DNA of 42,669 nt from Bacteroidales bacterium. Its GTDB lineage: Bacteria; Bacteroidota; Bacteroidia; Bacteroidales; Marinifilaceae. Each line of letters begins with the position of its first letter. The first letter of the stretch is position 1. The notes beneath the pieces are model-generated. The model did not search any database. It was given only the letters and a program-made list of their open reading frames with translations, and had not been told where the DNA came from. This document shows, piece after piece, positions 35,161-42,669 of this stretch. Where the stretch lies: assembly GCA_015061245.1 (NCBI GenBank), contig SUWY01000018.1:1-42669 (forward strand), written 5' to 3'. A program made the translations under genes and the position numbers.

Positions 35161-36015
35161 ATGAGAAGAGTTATAAATACAATGATTTTAGGCGGAGTGT
35201 TGTTAGCAGCAACCGCTTGTGAAAAAGACTTGGAATTATATGATATCGAGGATTGTTGGTTGAATTTCTCGTATTCTGAAAATTCTGGTTCGTTAGTTCC
35301 ATCAGAGAGCAGTTATTCGTTTGTCTATGCCGGTTCTGATGTAACTGCAGATACTATATGGGTAGAGGTAACTACAATGGGATTTGTTTACGATACCCCA
35401 AGAACAATTAGCGTTGAGCAGGTTCAAGTTGATATAGTGAAACCTGAAATGCCTGAAATTCCGCAGGATTCAACAGGAGCTCCGGTAGAGGAGATTGTTG
35501 TGGTTGATACAATCAATGCAGTTCCCGGTAAACACTATGTGCCATTTAATGATAAGTCATTGGAATCATATTACCAGATTCCTGCAGGTGCTGTGAGTCA
35601 AAAGATTCCTGTGGTGCTGAAGCGTGATGCCTCTCTCGATACCTGTGTTGCACTATTGAAATTCCGGATTAAGGAGAATGAGTTCTTTAAGGTTGGTTAT
35701 GAGGATTATAGCACACGTCAGATAACCTTCACAGATATGTTGGCTAAACCATCACAGTGGGAGTATGGTTATATGATATACTACTATGGAGAGTATGGAC
35801 CTGTAAAGCATCAATTCTTGATTGATCAAACAGGAGAACCATGGGATGATGAGTATATTGTTGCCCTTCATGATGGCGACTCTGCATATCTTGAGTATTT
35901 GATGGTCAAAATGCAGAATCAATTGGATGCATTGAATGCAGAGCGTGTAGCTCAAGGTTTAGATGTCTTGAAAGAGGCAGATGGAACCGAGGTTTACATT
36001 GGAATGGTTTATTAA
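35161..36015 (+). CDS. DUF4843 domain lipoprotein
   Basis: The protein has 284 residues with lipobox ATAC (Cys20). It is beta-rich, with a conserved SSYSFVYAGSDVTADTIWVEV segment, a Calx-beta-like motif (VPGKHYVPF) and LAKPSQWEYGYMIYYYGEYG. It matches the DUF4843 family found in SusC/SusD loci between susD and PKD-like genes. It is probably a surface-exposed ligand-binding or accessory lipoprotein of the complex; direct evidence is lacking. It begins three bases after susD. Confidence 0.85.
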   Translation: MRRVINTMILGGVLLAATACEKDLELYDIEDCWLNFSYSENSGSLVPSESSYSFVYAGSDVTADTIWVEVTTMGFVYDTPRTISVEQVQVDIVKPEMPEIPQDSTGAPVEEIVVVDTINAVPGKHYVPFNDKSLESYYQIPAGAVSQKIPVVLKRDASLDTCVALLKFRIKENEFFKVGYEDYSTRQITFTDMLAKPSQWEYGYMIYYYGEYGPVKHQFLIDQTGEPWDDEYIVALHDGDSAYLEYLMVKMQNQLDALNAERVAQGLDVLKEADGTEVYIGMVY

Positions 36016-36043
36016 TTTACGTTTAATGTAAAAATTAAAAGAG

Positions 36044-37642
36044 ATGAATATAAAGAGAAGTTTAGCTCTTTCTGTTATGGTTGTTGCCGGTTTGTCAATG
36101 ACAGCTTGTTTCAGCGATGATTCAACATTGGGCGTTGATAAGATAGGAACAATAGAGGTTGTAACAGGAATGGAGGATACTAGTTATATCGCAACAGCCT
36201 TTATTGGGGAGGTTCTTGAGATTAAGCCCGAGGTTACAACAACTTTGGATGAGAGTGAGCTGTCATACGAGTGGACATTGTTAAGCGACAAGACTGGTTC
36301 TATTGATGCCAATGGTGATACCATTCAACCACAAGTTATTGGCAATAGTAAGTATCTTGCCTATACTGTTGATGCTCCTGCCGGTCAGTATCAGATTCGT
36401 TATGCAATAACAGTTAATGATGGTGGTTATACTTTGATTACCGCAACCGATTTGAGCGTGGTTACCGAGTTCTCACAAGGATTCTATATTCTTAAGGAGA
36501 GTGCTGATGGTAATACCGATATGGATATGTATTCTGCCGGTGGAAACTTATCGCAGAATATTATTTCTAATACAACAGGTGCTGCATTGAGTGGTAAGCC
36601 ATACTCAATTACTCCGAATTATGGTCAGTTCTATATCAATCCTGATAATGATCAGATGGAAGCAACAAATACTATGGTTGTTATTACCGAGGATAAGCAG
36701 ATGGGAGTATATCGTACAACCGATATGTTGCAGATTTTTGATCAAAATTCAATTCTGTTTGATGGTGCTGCCGAAGGTGAACAACCATATCTGTTAAACC
36801 GTTCTGGATGGTACTCTCAATACTTTACAAGCGAGGGTATGCGCTACGGAATGACTGCATCGATGGGAAGCCCTACAAGTGGAAAATATGGATTTGTGTC
36901 AGATCAGGTTCATGGAAGTAAGTTCTTTATATGTGACTATATGAACTCAATGGGTGGCTTCTTTGTTTGGGATGAGGTAAACAAGGATATATTATGGGCT
37001 AACTATAATATGTATTTTGAGCCTATAATTAACATGGAGTATGGAGAAGAGTACTCTAAAGGTTTGACCGATTGGGAGTGTCTAAGCATAGGATATAGTG
37101 CTATGGATTATGTAGCAAACTTTATCTTGAATAATACTAAAACCGGAGCTCGTAGATTATACCTTGCAAGTGGAGGAATGATGGCAAGTTCATTGAACGC
37201 TCTTGTTGAGTTGGATCCGGCTTCACACATGGCTAAAGCAACTGCCTATAGTACGAATGTAAATCAAGCAAAATATATCTACTGTGTGGATGGTGGTAAG
37301 TTATATGCTTGTAATTTAAATTCTGATACATATGCGGAGATTGATGTGAACTTAGCTGGAATAGGTTCAGGAGAGGAGATTACATACGTATCTAACCAAT
37401 TCTTCCAGCCTACCTGGGATTATACAGATGATAGCTTCGACTATCTTGTAGTGGGTACTCAGAAGGGTAATGAGTATCATATTTACATGTACAATATGGT
37501 TGGAGGTATGCCAAGTGGAGATCCTGTGATATCTTTTGGCGGTGATGGTAAGGTTGCCGGAGTGAGATACATTAATCAGGGTTATTCAGAGAATGATCTT
37601 GGTATGATGGCTTTCAGCTTGATGTACACAATTGTTGACTAA
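36044..37642 (+). CDS. PKD-like family surface lipoprotein
   Basis: The protein has 532 residues with lipobox MTAC (Cys22). N-terminal beta-sandwich domains (about 35-150) contain EVTTTLDESELSYEWTLLSD and YQIRYAITVNDGGYTLI, PKD/Ig-like repeats. The rest is a beta-propeller-like region (LKESADGNTDMDMYSAGG and ARRLYLASGGMMASSLNALV). It is the usual partner of DUF4843 in these loci, and presumably presents ligand to SusC/SusD. No catalytic motif was found. Confidence 0.82.
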   Translation: MNIKRSLALSVMVVAGLSMTACFSDDSTLGVDKIGTIEVVTGMEDTSYIATAFIGEVLEIKPEVTTTLDESELSYEWTLLSDKTGSIDANGDTIQPQVIGNSKYLAYTVDAPAGQYQIRYAITVNDGGYTLITATDLSVVTEFSQGFYILKESADGNTDMDMYSAGGNLSQNIISNTTGAALSGKPYSITPNYGQFYINPDNDQMEATNTMVVITEDKQMGVYRTTDMLQIFDQNSILFDGAAEGEQPYLLNRSGWYSQYFTSEGMRYGMTASMGSPTSGKYGFVSDQVHGSKFFICDYMNSMGGFFVWDEVNKDILWANYNMYFEPIINMEYGEEYSKGLTDWECLSIGYSAMDYVANFILNNTKTGARRLYLASGGMMASSLNALVELDPASHMAKATAYSTNVNQAKYIYCVDGGKLYACNLNSDTYAEIDVNLAGIGSGEEITYVSNQFFQPTWDYTDDSFDYLVVGTQKGNEYHIYMYNMVGGMPSGDPVISFGGDGKVAGVRYINQGYSENDLGMMAFSLMYTIVD

Positions 37643-37658
37643 AATAATGATAGGTCAA

Positions 37659-38771
37659 ATGAAAAAACTGTTTTTAACTCTCATTGGGATGATTATTTTC
37701 ATCCCAATGTTTGCCCAAACCAACTTTCGTGATATAACATACGAAGATGGTTTGAAAGTGGCTAAAACCGAGAATAAGTTGGTTTTCATCGATTTTTACA
37801 CCACGTGGTGTGGTCCATGTAAAATGATGATGAAGAGTGTCTTTCCAACTAAAGAGGTAGGAGATTACTTTAACACAAACTTTGTATGTTTGAAACTTGA
37901 TGCAGAGGCAGAGGGTAAGGATTTGGCAAAAAAATTGGGTGTTAATGCCTATCCTACATTCTTTGTTCTTGATGCAACCGGAAATGTTGTTTTTAAAAAG
38001 GTTGGAGGTGATGCCGATGCGTTGAGTTTTATTGCTGCAATCAAGCAGGGAGTAAATGCAGAGTTGAGTCCTGAGCGTATGGCTGAGCGTTATGCTTCAG
38101 GTGAGCGTAGTGCAGAGCTTATAGAGACATATGCTAATAGTTTGTATAAGGCTTCTCGAGAGGGAAGAACAATTGATAACTCTAAGATTGAACAAGCTCA
38201 AAAAATTGTTGATGACTATTTTAATAGCTTGACAATAGAACAAAAGTTAGCCAAAGAGAATCTCTTTATCTATGGTATGAATTATACATCATCTGTGACC
38301 GATCCCAAGGCAATCTTTATGTTTGAAAACAAGGATAAGTTCGTCCTTGAATCACAAGAGGTTATTGTCAAGAATATTAAGAGTTTGCTTGATTCTGAGT
38401 TGCGTGACTATTTCTGTGGAGATAAGGAGTATAACCAGACAGGGTTTAATGCTCTTAAAGCATTGATAGCAAAGCAAGGTATGGCTGATTCCCAAGGATA
38501 TAAGGCAATGTATAATATCATTGAAGAAACTGCCACAGGTAATAATGCCAATTTCTTTAAGGTAGCAGATAAAGAGTTTGAGAATTTGACAGCGGCACAG
38601 AAAGAGTGGCTTTTAATGTCATTTGAAAATAGATTTAGTGAAGCCGGTACAGAAGATATTAAAGTTGCTTGTCAATTTATGCGTGATCATTTCCGTACTC
38701 TTGAGGCAAGTTCAATCTACTTTACTGCTGTGACTTTAATGCAATTGGAAAAATTATTAGAGGCTCAATAG
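37659..38771 (+). CDS. Secreted thioredoxin-like protein
   Basis: The protein has 370 residues with a signal peptide ending in PMFAQ (residue 20), so it is periplasmic. A thioredoxin domain (about 25-125) carries the redox motif WCGPC (Cys51 and Cys54) and the cis-proline region NAYPTFFV. A helical C-terminal region of about 230 residues has no clear family. I start at ATG 37659, where the signal peptide begins; ATG 37647 is possible. It is the last gene of the SusC/SusD operon, 16 bases after the previous stop. It might reduce disulfides or act on the imported substrate. Confidence 0.88.
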   Translation: MKKLFLTLIGMIIFIPMFAQTNFRDITYEDGLKVAKTENKLVFIDFYTTWCGPCKMMMKSVFPTKEVGDYFNTNFVCLKLDAEAEGKDLAKKLGVNAYPTFFVLDATGNVVFKKVGGDADALSFIAAIKQGVNAELSPERMAERYASGERSAELIETYANSLYKASREGRTIDNSKIEQAQKIVDDYFNSLTIEQKLAKENLFIYGMNYTSSVTDPKAIFMFENKDKFVLESQEVIVKNIKSLLDSELRDYFCGDKEYNQTGFNALKALIAKQGMADSQGYKAMYNIIEETATGNNANFFKVADKEFENLTAAQKEWLLMSFENRFSEAGTEDIKVACQFMRDHFRTLEASSIYFTAVTLMQLEKLLEAQ

Positions 38772-38809
38772 GCACATTTTTGTTTTCATAACTCATTTTT
38801 AGCAACGTT

Positions 38810-38851
38810 GAGTGCTCCGAAGAGTTTATCTCTGTGGAGCACTCTATTTTT
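38810..38851 (+). terminator. Rho-independent terminator ending the SusC/SusD operon
   Basis: GAGTGCTCC (38810-38818) pairs perfectly with GGAGCACTC (38836-38844), with an additional AGAG/CTCT inner pairing, followed by TATTTTTA. This is a strong operon end. Confidence 0.88.
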
Positions 38852-38874
38852 ATGATTTATAGGAACTTTTTAAC

Positions 38875-38905
38875 TATGTCTTTCGTTTCTAATATCATAT
38901 CTTTG
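38875..38905 (+). promoter_or_regulatory. Promoter of the glycerate kinase-permease operon
   Basis: TATG (38875-38878), 19 bases, then TATCTTTG (38898-38905): one mismatch at -33 and an exact -7 box, 19 bases before the ATG at 38925. Confidence 0.6.
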
Positions 38906-38924
38906 TGGCGTAAATAGTTAATTT

Positions 38925-40076
38925 ATGAAGCATATAACAGTAGCAGTAGATTCATTTAAGGGTTCGCTAACCTCGTTCCAGGTAGCGTGCGCAGTAGAGA
39001 AGGGGTTTAAAAAGGTATTCCCCGATTGTGTTGTAAATAAGGTAAGTATTGCCGATGGAGGCGAGGGTACAGTGGATGCCCTCGTTCAGACCTTGGCAGG
39101 CGAATATGTCGATGTAATGGTTGCAGATCCGTTAATGCGACCAATTCAGGCCAGATATGGAGTGATTGAAAATGGCAAGACCGCCGTTATGGAGATGTCG
39201 GCAGCGAGTGGATTGCCTCTGCTTTTAGAGAGCGAGCGTAATCCTTTGAAGACAACTACATACGGAACAGGCGAGATGATTGCTCATGCACTAAAGCATG
39301 GCTGTCGCGATTTTTTGATTGGTATTGGAGGCAGTGCAACCAATGACGCCGGAGTTGGAATGTTAAGGGCATTGGGGTATAAGTTCTTTGATCGTGATGG
39401 TAAGTTGTTGCATGGAGGAGGCGAGATTCTGGAGCATATAGCGGTAATAGATTCCGATAATGTAATGCCGGAACTGAAAGAGGCTAAATTTACCGTAGCT
39501 TGCGATGTTACCAATCCTCTTTACGGTCCTAATGGTGCAGCGTATATCTTTGCTCCTCAGAAGGGTGCAACTCCTAAAATGGTAGAGCAGTTGGATTTGG
39601 GACTTAAGAATTTTGCACAGGTAGTACAACGTCACTTAGGGGTTGATATTTCGGAGTTACCGGGAGCAGGAGCTGCCGGGGGGCTTGGAGGTGCATTAAA
39701 AGCGTTCTTGGGAGCCACTCTTGAGCGAGGCATTGAGATGGTATTGAATGCCATGAATTTCAGACAGATAATATCAGATAGCGAATTGGTTATTACGGGC
39801 GAGGGCAGACTTGATAAACAGACCGTAATGGGTAAGGCTCCGAGTGGGGTAATGCAGGTGGCCTCGTCCATAGGAATACCAACAATTGCAATCGGAGGTG
39901 CGATTAAAGATTGTCCTGAGTTACGTGAGAGTGGTTTTGCTGCAATGTTTCCCATTGTTGCTATGCCCACATCGCTTGAAAGTGCAATGGAGTATAGTGT
40001 TGCAATGGATAATGTGGAGCGTACTACCGAACAGATTGCTAAATTGATAAAATTGGGTAAAAAGTTAGCTGTATGA
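38925..40076 (+). CDS. Glycerate 2-kinase (GarK/GlxK family)
   Basis: This 383-residue cytoplasmic kinase phosphorylates D-glycerate with ATP. The family signature is complete: MKHITVAVDSFKGSLTS at the N-terminus, SIADGGEGTVDAL, IGIGGSATNDAGVGMLRALG, CDVTNPLYGPNGAA, and the C-terminal VITGEGRLDKQTVMGKAPSGV. The length is typical. Its stop codon overlaps the start of the GntP permease (ATGA), so uptake and phosphorylation are coupled, feeding glycolysis at the phosphoglycerate level. Confidence 0.95.
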   Translation: MKHITVAVDSFKGSLTSFQVACAVEKGFKKVFPDCVVNKVSIADGGEGTVDALVQTLAGEYVDVMVADPLMRPIQARYGVIENGKTAVMEMSAASGLPLLLESERNPLKTTTYGTGEMIAHALKHGCRDFLIGIGGSATNDAGVGMLRALGYKFFDRDGKLLHGGGEILEHIAVIDSDNVMPELKEAKFTVACDVTNPLYGPNGAAYIFAPQKGATPKMVEQLDLGLKNFAQVVQRHLGVDISELPGAGAAGGLGGALKAFLGATLERGIEMVLNAMNFRQIISDSELVITGEGRLDKQTVMGKAPSGVMQVASSIGIPTIAIGGAIKDCPELRESGFAAMFPIVAMPTSLESAMEYSVAMDNVERTTEQIAKLIKLGKKLAV

Positions 40077-41329
40077 TAAGTACAATAGGAGCTCTTGTAG
40101 GATTGGCGTTGGCCATTGTCTTGATTCTTAAAAAGGTATCGCCTGTCTATAGCTTGTTGCTTGGCGCTGTGGTAGGTGGATTGGCAGGAGGAATGGGGCT
40201 TGAGTCAACGGTAACAAATATGATTTCGGGGGTGAAGGATATTACCCCTGCTATTATCAGAATTATTGCGGCAGGAGTTTTGTCGGGAGTTTTGATTAAG
40301 ACTGGAGCGGCAGCCTCGATAGCCAAAAATATTGTAGAGAAACTTGGAAACCGACACATCTTTCTGGCTTTGGCTCTATCGACCATGTTGCTGACTGCTG
40401 TTGGAGTTTTTGTCGATGTTGCAGTTATTACTGTGGCACCAATTGCAATTCTTATTGCCGAGCGCCAGGGAGTCTCAAAGTTTAAAATGTTGTTGGCTTT
40501 GGTAGGTGGCGGTAAGTGTGGAAACATAATCTCGCCCAATCCAAATACAATTATTGCTGCCGAGAATTTCAGTGCCCCGTTATCATCGGTTATGGCTGTA
40601 AATATTATTGCAGCTGTGGTAGGGTTGTTGATTACGGTCTATTTGATTATTCCATTTATGCCTAACGGAAATGGTGGAAAGGTTAGTGTTGCTGCCTCTT
40701 CAATTGGTGGTAAGGAGAAATTACCATCTTTTGCTGCAAGTGTTGCCGGCCCTTTGGTTGTGATAATTATGCTTGCACTGCGTCCGATAGCAGGAGTTAC
40801 AATTGATCCATTAATTGCTTTGCCTGTAGGTGGTATTATCGGAATAATTGCAACACGTCAGTGGAACAGAGCTTCCGAGAGCCTTGCTTTTGGTTTGGAG
40901 AAGATGTCGGTTGTTGCTGTGTTGTTAGTCAGTACAGGTGCTATTGCAGGAATTATTAAGGCCTCTTCGCTTACAAATATGCTTATCTCTTTAATGGGAA
41001 GCGGAGAGTCGGCAGGTCTTCTAATGGCTCCATTGTCGGGAGCGTTAATGTCTGCGGCAACTGCATCGACAACTGCTGGAGCAACTATAGCCTCTGCTTC
41101 TTTCTCCTCAACAATCTTGGCTGCAGGGGTGCCTGCAATATGGGGTGCTGCATTGGTTAATGTAGGTGCAACCGTTCTTGATCATCTGCCTCATGGCTCA
41201 TTCTTTCATGCCACCGGAGGTTCTGTTGAGATGAGTATCAAGGAGCGTTTACGCCTAATTCCATACGAGTCGCTCGTTGGCTTGGCCTTGACAGGATTGT
41301 CGCTTCTGTCCTACAGCTTTATGAGTTAG
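40073..41329 (+). CDS. GntP-family sugar-acid permease
   Basis: The protein has 418 residues with about 12 hydrophobic segments. GntP hallmarks include GGGKCGNIISPNPNTIIAAE, SGALMSAATASTTAGATIAS and the C-terminal VLDHLPHGSFFHATGG. Members import gluconate, glycerate or related acids with protons. The glycerate kinase partner argues for glycerate as substrate. The stop codon lies inside an 18-bp sequence that recurs at 42511-42528. Confidence 0.93.
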   Translation: MISTIGALVGLALAIVLILKKVSPVYSLLLGAVVGGLAGGMGLESTVTNMISGVKDITPAIIRIIAAGVLSGVLIKTGAAASIAKNIVEKLGNRHIFLALALSTMLLTAVGVFVDVAVITVAPIAILIAERQGVSKFKMLLALVGGGKCGNIISPNPNTIIAAENFSAPLSSVMAVNIIAAVVGLLITVYLIIPFMPNGNGGKVSVAASSIGGKEKLPSFAASVAGPLVVIIMLALRPIAGVTIDPLIALPVGGIIGIIATRQWNRASESLAFGLEKMSVVAVLLVSTGAIAGIIKASSLTNMLISLMGSGESAGLLMAPLSGALMSAATASTTAGATIASASFSSTILAAGVPAIWGAALVNVGATVLDHLPHGSFFHATGGSVEMSIKERLRLIPYESLVGLALTGLSLLSYSFMS

Positions 41330-41336
41330 GAGTTAA
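41319..41336 (+). repeat. Left copy of an 18-bp direct repeat (TTATGAGTTAGGAGTTAA)
   Basis: An exact copy occurs at 42511-42528 in the same orientation. This copy covers the final codons and stop of the GntP permease gene. Confidence 0.9.
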
Positions 41337-41361
41337 TTAGGAAAAATCGTGCAAGGTGAGT

Positions 41362-41416
41362 GCAATGCCAAATTTATTTGAGCATTGCCGAACCGCAGCC
41401 GATTTTGCGGCATTGC
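41362..41416. repeat. Palindromic intergenic element (GCAATGCC...GGCATTGC)
   Basis: GCAATGCC (41362-41369) pairs with GGCATTGC (41409-41416), and an inner CCGC/GCGG pairing lies between them. The surrounding sequence, from about 41345 to 41440, resembles a dispersed intergenic repeat that I associate with Bacteroidales genomes. It could also end transcripts of gntP or abi. Confidence 0.55.
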
Positions 41417-41471
41417 GAAGCAATGGCGAACAAAAATAGTAAAAGTATAGTTGAGGGTATTGGGTGAGATT

Positions 41472-42170
41472 TCAGTTTGAGACCTCGCCCGAATTTTTGT
41501 TCATATTTGTGTTCATCTTTTCAAGGGCTCTTAGAACGCTGTCAGGTTTCTCCACAATTTTCAATGCCTTGGTTGCATCGTAACCCATGTATTCAAGATA
41601 TGTACAGATTAATTTGTATATTTTCCATGCATATGTTGAGTTGATATTTTTCTCTTTATCAAAACAGATTGGTTCATGGTGTGCAACACGATTTCTAAAC
41701 TCTCTTATAGAATTCAATTCGTTATAAATTTCAATCGCTTTAACTCCTTTTTTTCTATATGGAAATATTTGTAGTAATGTTTTACCTCCAAGTCTATAAT
41801 TTCTACGAGAAAATAGATATGTCCAAAATCCGAAACTGAATGTAGCAACCATTTTATCAGCGCTATATGTGCCAAGACGAATGAACTTTGTTTTAGTCTT
41901 GTTAATTGAGTTTGCCTCATGTTCAAGTAGCTTACCATATCTTGCTTCGGTAATTATCCATTCTGAGTTGTTATATTGTTTCGTGTAATGTCGATATATT
42001 GCGTTCCTAAGTATTATCTCAAACATACCAATCACACCAAACATTCGCTGACTAAGTTTAATATTATGATGGTAAAGTTGAATTAGTTGTTTCTTCTTAC
42101 CTTTAGTAGCGTATTTGTATTTACTTAATCTTGCTTCCGATACCGCTGATATGAAGTTTTTATATTTCAT
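41472..42170 (-). CDS. Abi family protein with HEPN-like RNase motif
   Basis: The protein has 232 residues and is basic and soluble. The hallmark is REFRNRVAHHEPI, with the HEPN-type Rx4H motif at Arg159-His164. EIILRNAIYRH (51-61) near the N-terminus is the second conserved element and also reads as an R-x5-H. Proteins with this plan are annotated in Bacteroidales as Abi family and are thought to be RNA-cleaving toxins of phage abortive infection. The gene is AT-rich compared with its neighbours and stands alone, in an accessory segment between 18-bp direct repeats. A TTTG-N19-TATTTTTG promoter lies about 180 bases upstream, giving an unusually long leader. Confidence 0.78.
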   Translation of the reverse strand: MKYKNFISAVSEARLSKYKYATKGKKKQLIQLYHHNIKLSQRMFGVIGMFEIILRNAIYRHYTKQYNNSEWIITEARYGKLLEHEANSINKTKTKFIRLGTYSADKMVATFSFGFWTYLFSRRNYRLGGKTLLQIFPYRKKGVKAIEIYNELNSIREFRNRVAHHEPICFDKEKNINSTYAWKIYKLICTYLEYMGYDATKALKIVEKPDSVLRALEKMNTNMNKNSGEVSN

Positions 42171-42182
42171 GATATGTTTTAA

Positions 42183-42214
42183 TTTTGTTGTTTCTATATT
42201 TATTTATACCTTTG
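42183..42214 (+). promoter_or_regulatory. Consensus promoter facing away from the abi gene
   Basis: TTTTG (42183-42187), 19 bases, then TACCTTTG (42207-42214) is a perfect Bacteroidota promoter on the plus strand. No coding frame follows it, only a structured sequence. Confidence 0.72.
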
Positions 42215-42218
42215 CAGT

Positions 42219-42270
42219 GTTAGACCCTGTTGTCCCTGCATAATGCATACTTCAGGGTTATTGTTTTATA
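42219..42270 (+). ncRNA. Candidate small structured RNA antisense to the abi leader
   Basis: Beginning about 5 bases after the promoter box, the transcript would contain ACCCTG (42224-42229) pairing with CAGGGT (42253-42258). Inside is a small palindrome, TGCATAATGCA (42237-42247). A second CCCTG at 42234-42238 could compete for the same partner. A T-rich tail (42259-42268) follows. The RNA would be exactly complementary to part of the abi 5' leader. Size, ends and function are inference. Confidence 0.4.
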
Positions 42271-42353
42271 TATCTAATCCTGTATAATTTTCTTATCTTT
42301 AGTAGTTTAAATGTCAACTTGAGCTTCAGTATTTCTATTTGTTGTGCAAAAAA

Positions 42354-42384
42354 CAAAAATATTAAAAAGAAATAAGAATACAAA
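42354..42384 (-). promoter_or_regulatory. Consensus promoter for the abi gene
   Basis: On the minus strand TTTG (42384-42381), 19 bases, then TATTTTTG (42361-42354) is a perfect match. Transcription would begin near 42349, leaving a leader of about 180 bases before the ATG at 42170. A second -7-like TATCTTTG lies at 42388-42381. Confidence 0.7.
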
Positions 42385-42510
42385 GATAGTAAAATTATGA
42401 TAAATCAAAAAAATAAATAAATCTATAAAATTTCTATTTCAGCGCTACAATTTCAAGATAATTGCTCTTGTTTGATGAGGGATATAAGCTTTTTAGTGAG
42501 GAGTGAGCAG
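42385..42510. other. AT-rich intergenic stretch without a gene
   Basis: Upstream of the abi promoter, up to the right-hand direct repeat, I see no open frame, hairpin or known element beyond a run of A and T. Confidence 0.4.
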
Positions 42511-42528
42511 TTATGAGTTAGGAGTTAA
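42511..42528 (+). repeat. Right copy of the 18-bp direct repeat
   Basis: Identical to 41319-41336 and in the same orientation. It sits at the left edge of a GC-richer dispersed element. Confidence 0.9.
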
Positions 42529-42610
42529 CGAGCGAATCGAGTAAAGCCCCCTTATTAGCGAAAGCAAGCGTTAGCGCGCTGAGCGAAGGGGGTTTGGGGG
42601 TTGGTAAACA
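42529..42610. repeat. Probable dispersed intergenic repeat with inverted CCCCCTT/AAGGGGG arms
   Basis: CCCCCTT (42547-42553) pairs with AAGGGGG (42586-42592). TTAGCG occurs twice in between (42555 and 42571). The minus strand is open and reads KPPSLSALTLAFANKG, a phrase I associate with spurious proteins translated from a Bacteroidales interspersed repeat. It is therefore most likely a repeat, not a gene. Confidence 0.5.
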
Positions 42611-42669
42611 CCAAATTAAAGCAAATCCACGAGTTGAATTCAAGGCTTTATATTGCTTTGCAGATAAGG

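Noticed and set aside
42518-42669. Minus-strand open frame entering from the right edge (reads LSAKQYKALNSTRGF and on through the repeat)
   Set aside because: Most of it is translated dispersed repeat; no domain recognisable. It could be the end of a gene outside the window, but this cannot be decided here.
1-42669. Insertion sequences, integrases or prophage genes
   Set aside because: No transposase, integrase, capsid or terminase-like protein could be recognised in any frame.

Overview
The window reads as chromosomal DNA of a gut-type member of the Bacteroidales (Bacteroidota). Three things support this: a complete SusC/SusD system with an ECF sigma factor and a FecR anti-sigma factor; many promoters of the Bacteroidota form (TTTG, about 19 bases, TAnnTTTG) with no Shine-Dalgarno sequences; and protein families typical of the order (fimbrillin lipoprotein, DUF4843 and PKD-like lipoproteins, tricorn-like S41 protease, DPP-IV-like S9 peptidase). 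The DNA is AT-rich. No rRNA, tRNA, CRISPR array, transposase or integrase was seen.

Layout. 1-9.4 kb is mostly housekeeping and accessory metabolism: the 3' end of nadE, an Lrp/AsnC regulator, a flavodoxin-fold iron-sulfur flavoprotein, a secreted alpha/beta hydrolase, a small Cys-rich protein, an FKBP, an EamA exporter followed by an SSAT-like acetyltransferase, a GNAT, an S9 peptidase with a 59-residue winged-helix gene just upstream, and a deleted pyridoxamine-oxidase-family pseudogene whose promoter now faces a second flavoprotein. 9.4-20.3 kb holds an alkylsulfatase-like lipoprotein, a YjbQ protein, a tannase-like esterase, a conserved unknown, a third flavoprotein, a xanthine salvage pair (xpt and an NCS2 permease), a striking fusion of a metallo-beta-lactamase-fold lipoprotein with a GH43 glycosidase, and a translationally coupled MBL hydrolase and double GNAT. 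20.4-25.0 kb encodes a fimbrillin-like lipoprotein and a 1040-residue beta-helix surface protein. A large tricorn-like protease follows on the minus strand.

28.4-38.8 kb is one nutrient-uptake locus: ECF sigma factor, FecR, SusC with an STN signalling domain, SusD, a DUF4843 lipoprotein, a PKD-like lipoprotein and a secreted thioredoxin, ended by a strong terminator. It encodes no carbohydrate-active enzyme, so its ligand may not be a glycan. 38.9-41.3 kb is a glycerate kinase and GntP permease operon for glycerate or a related sugar acid.

41.3-42.6 kb is a small AT-rich accessory module. It holds an Abi/HEPN-type gene with a long leader and a divergent consensus promoter that would make a short structured RNA antisense to that leader. 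The module is bracketed by an exact 18-bp direct repeat, the left copy of which spans the gntP stop codon. This locus and the MBL-GH43 fusion are the two most unusual things here.
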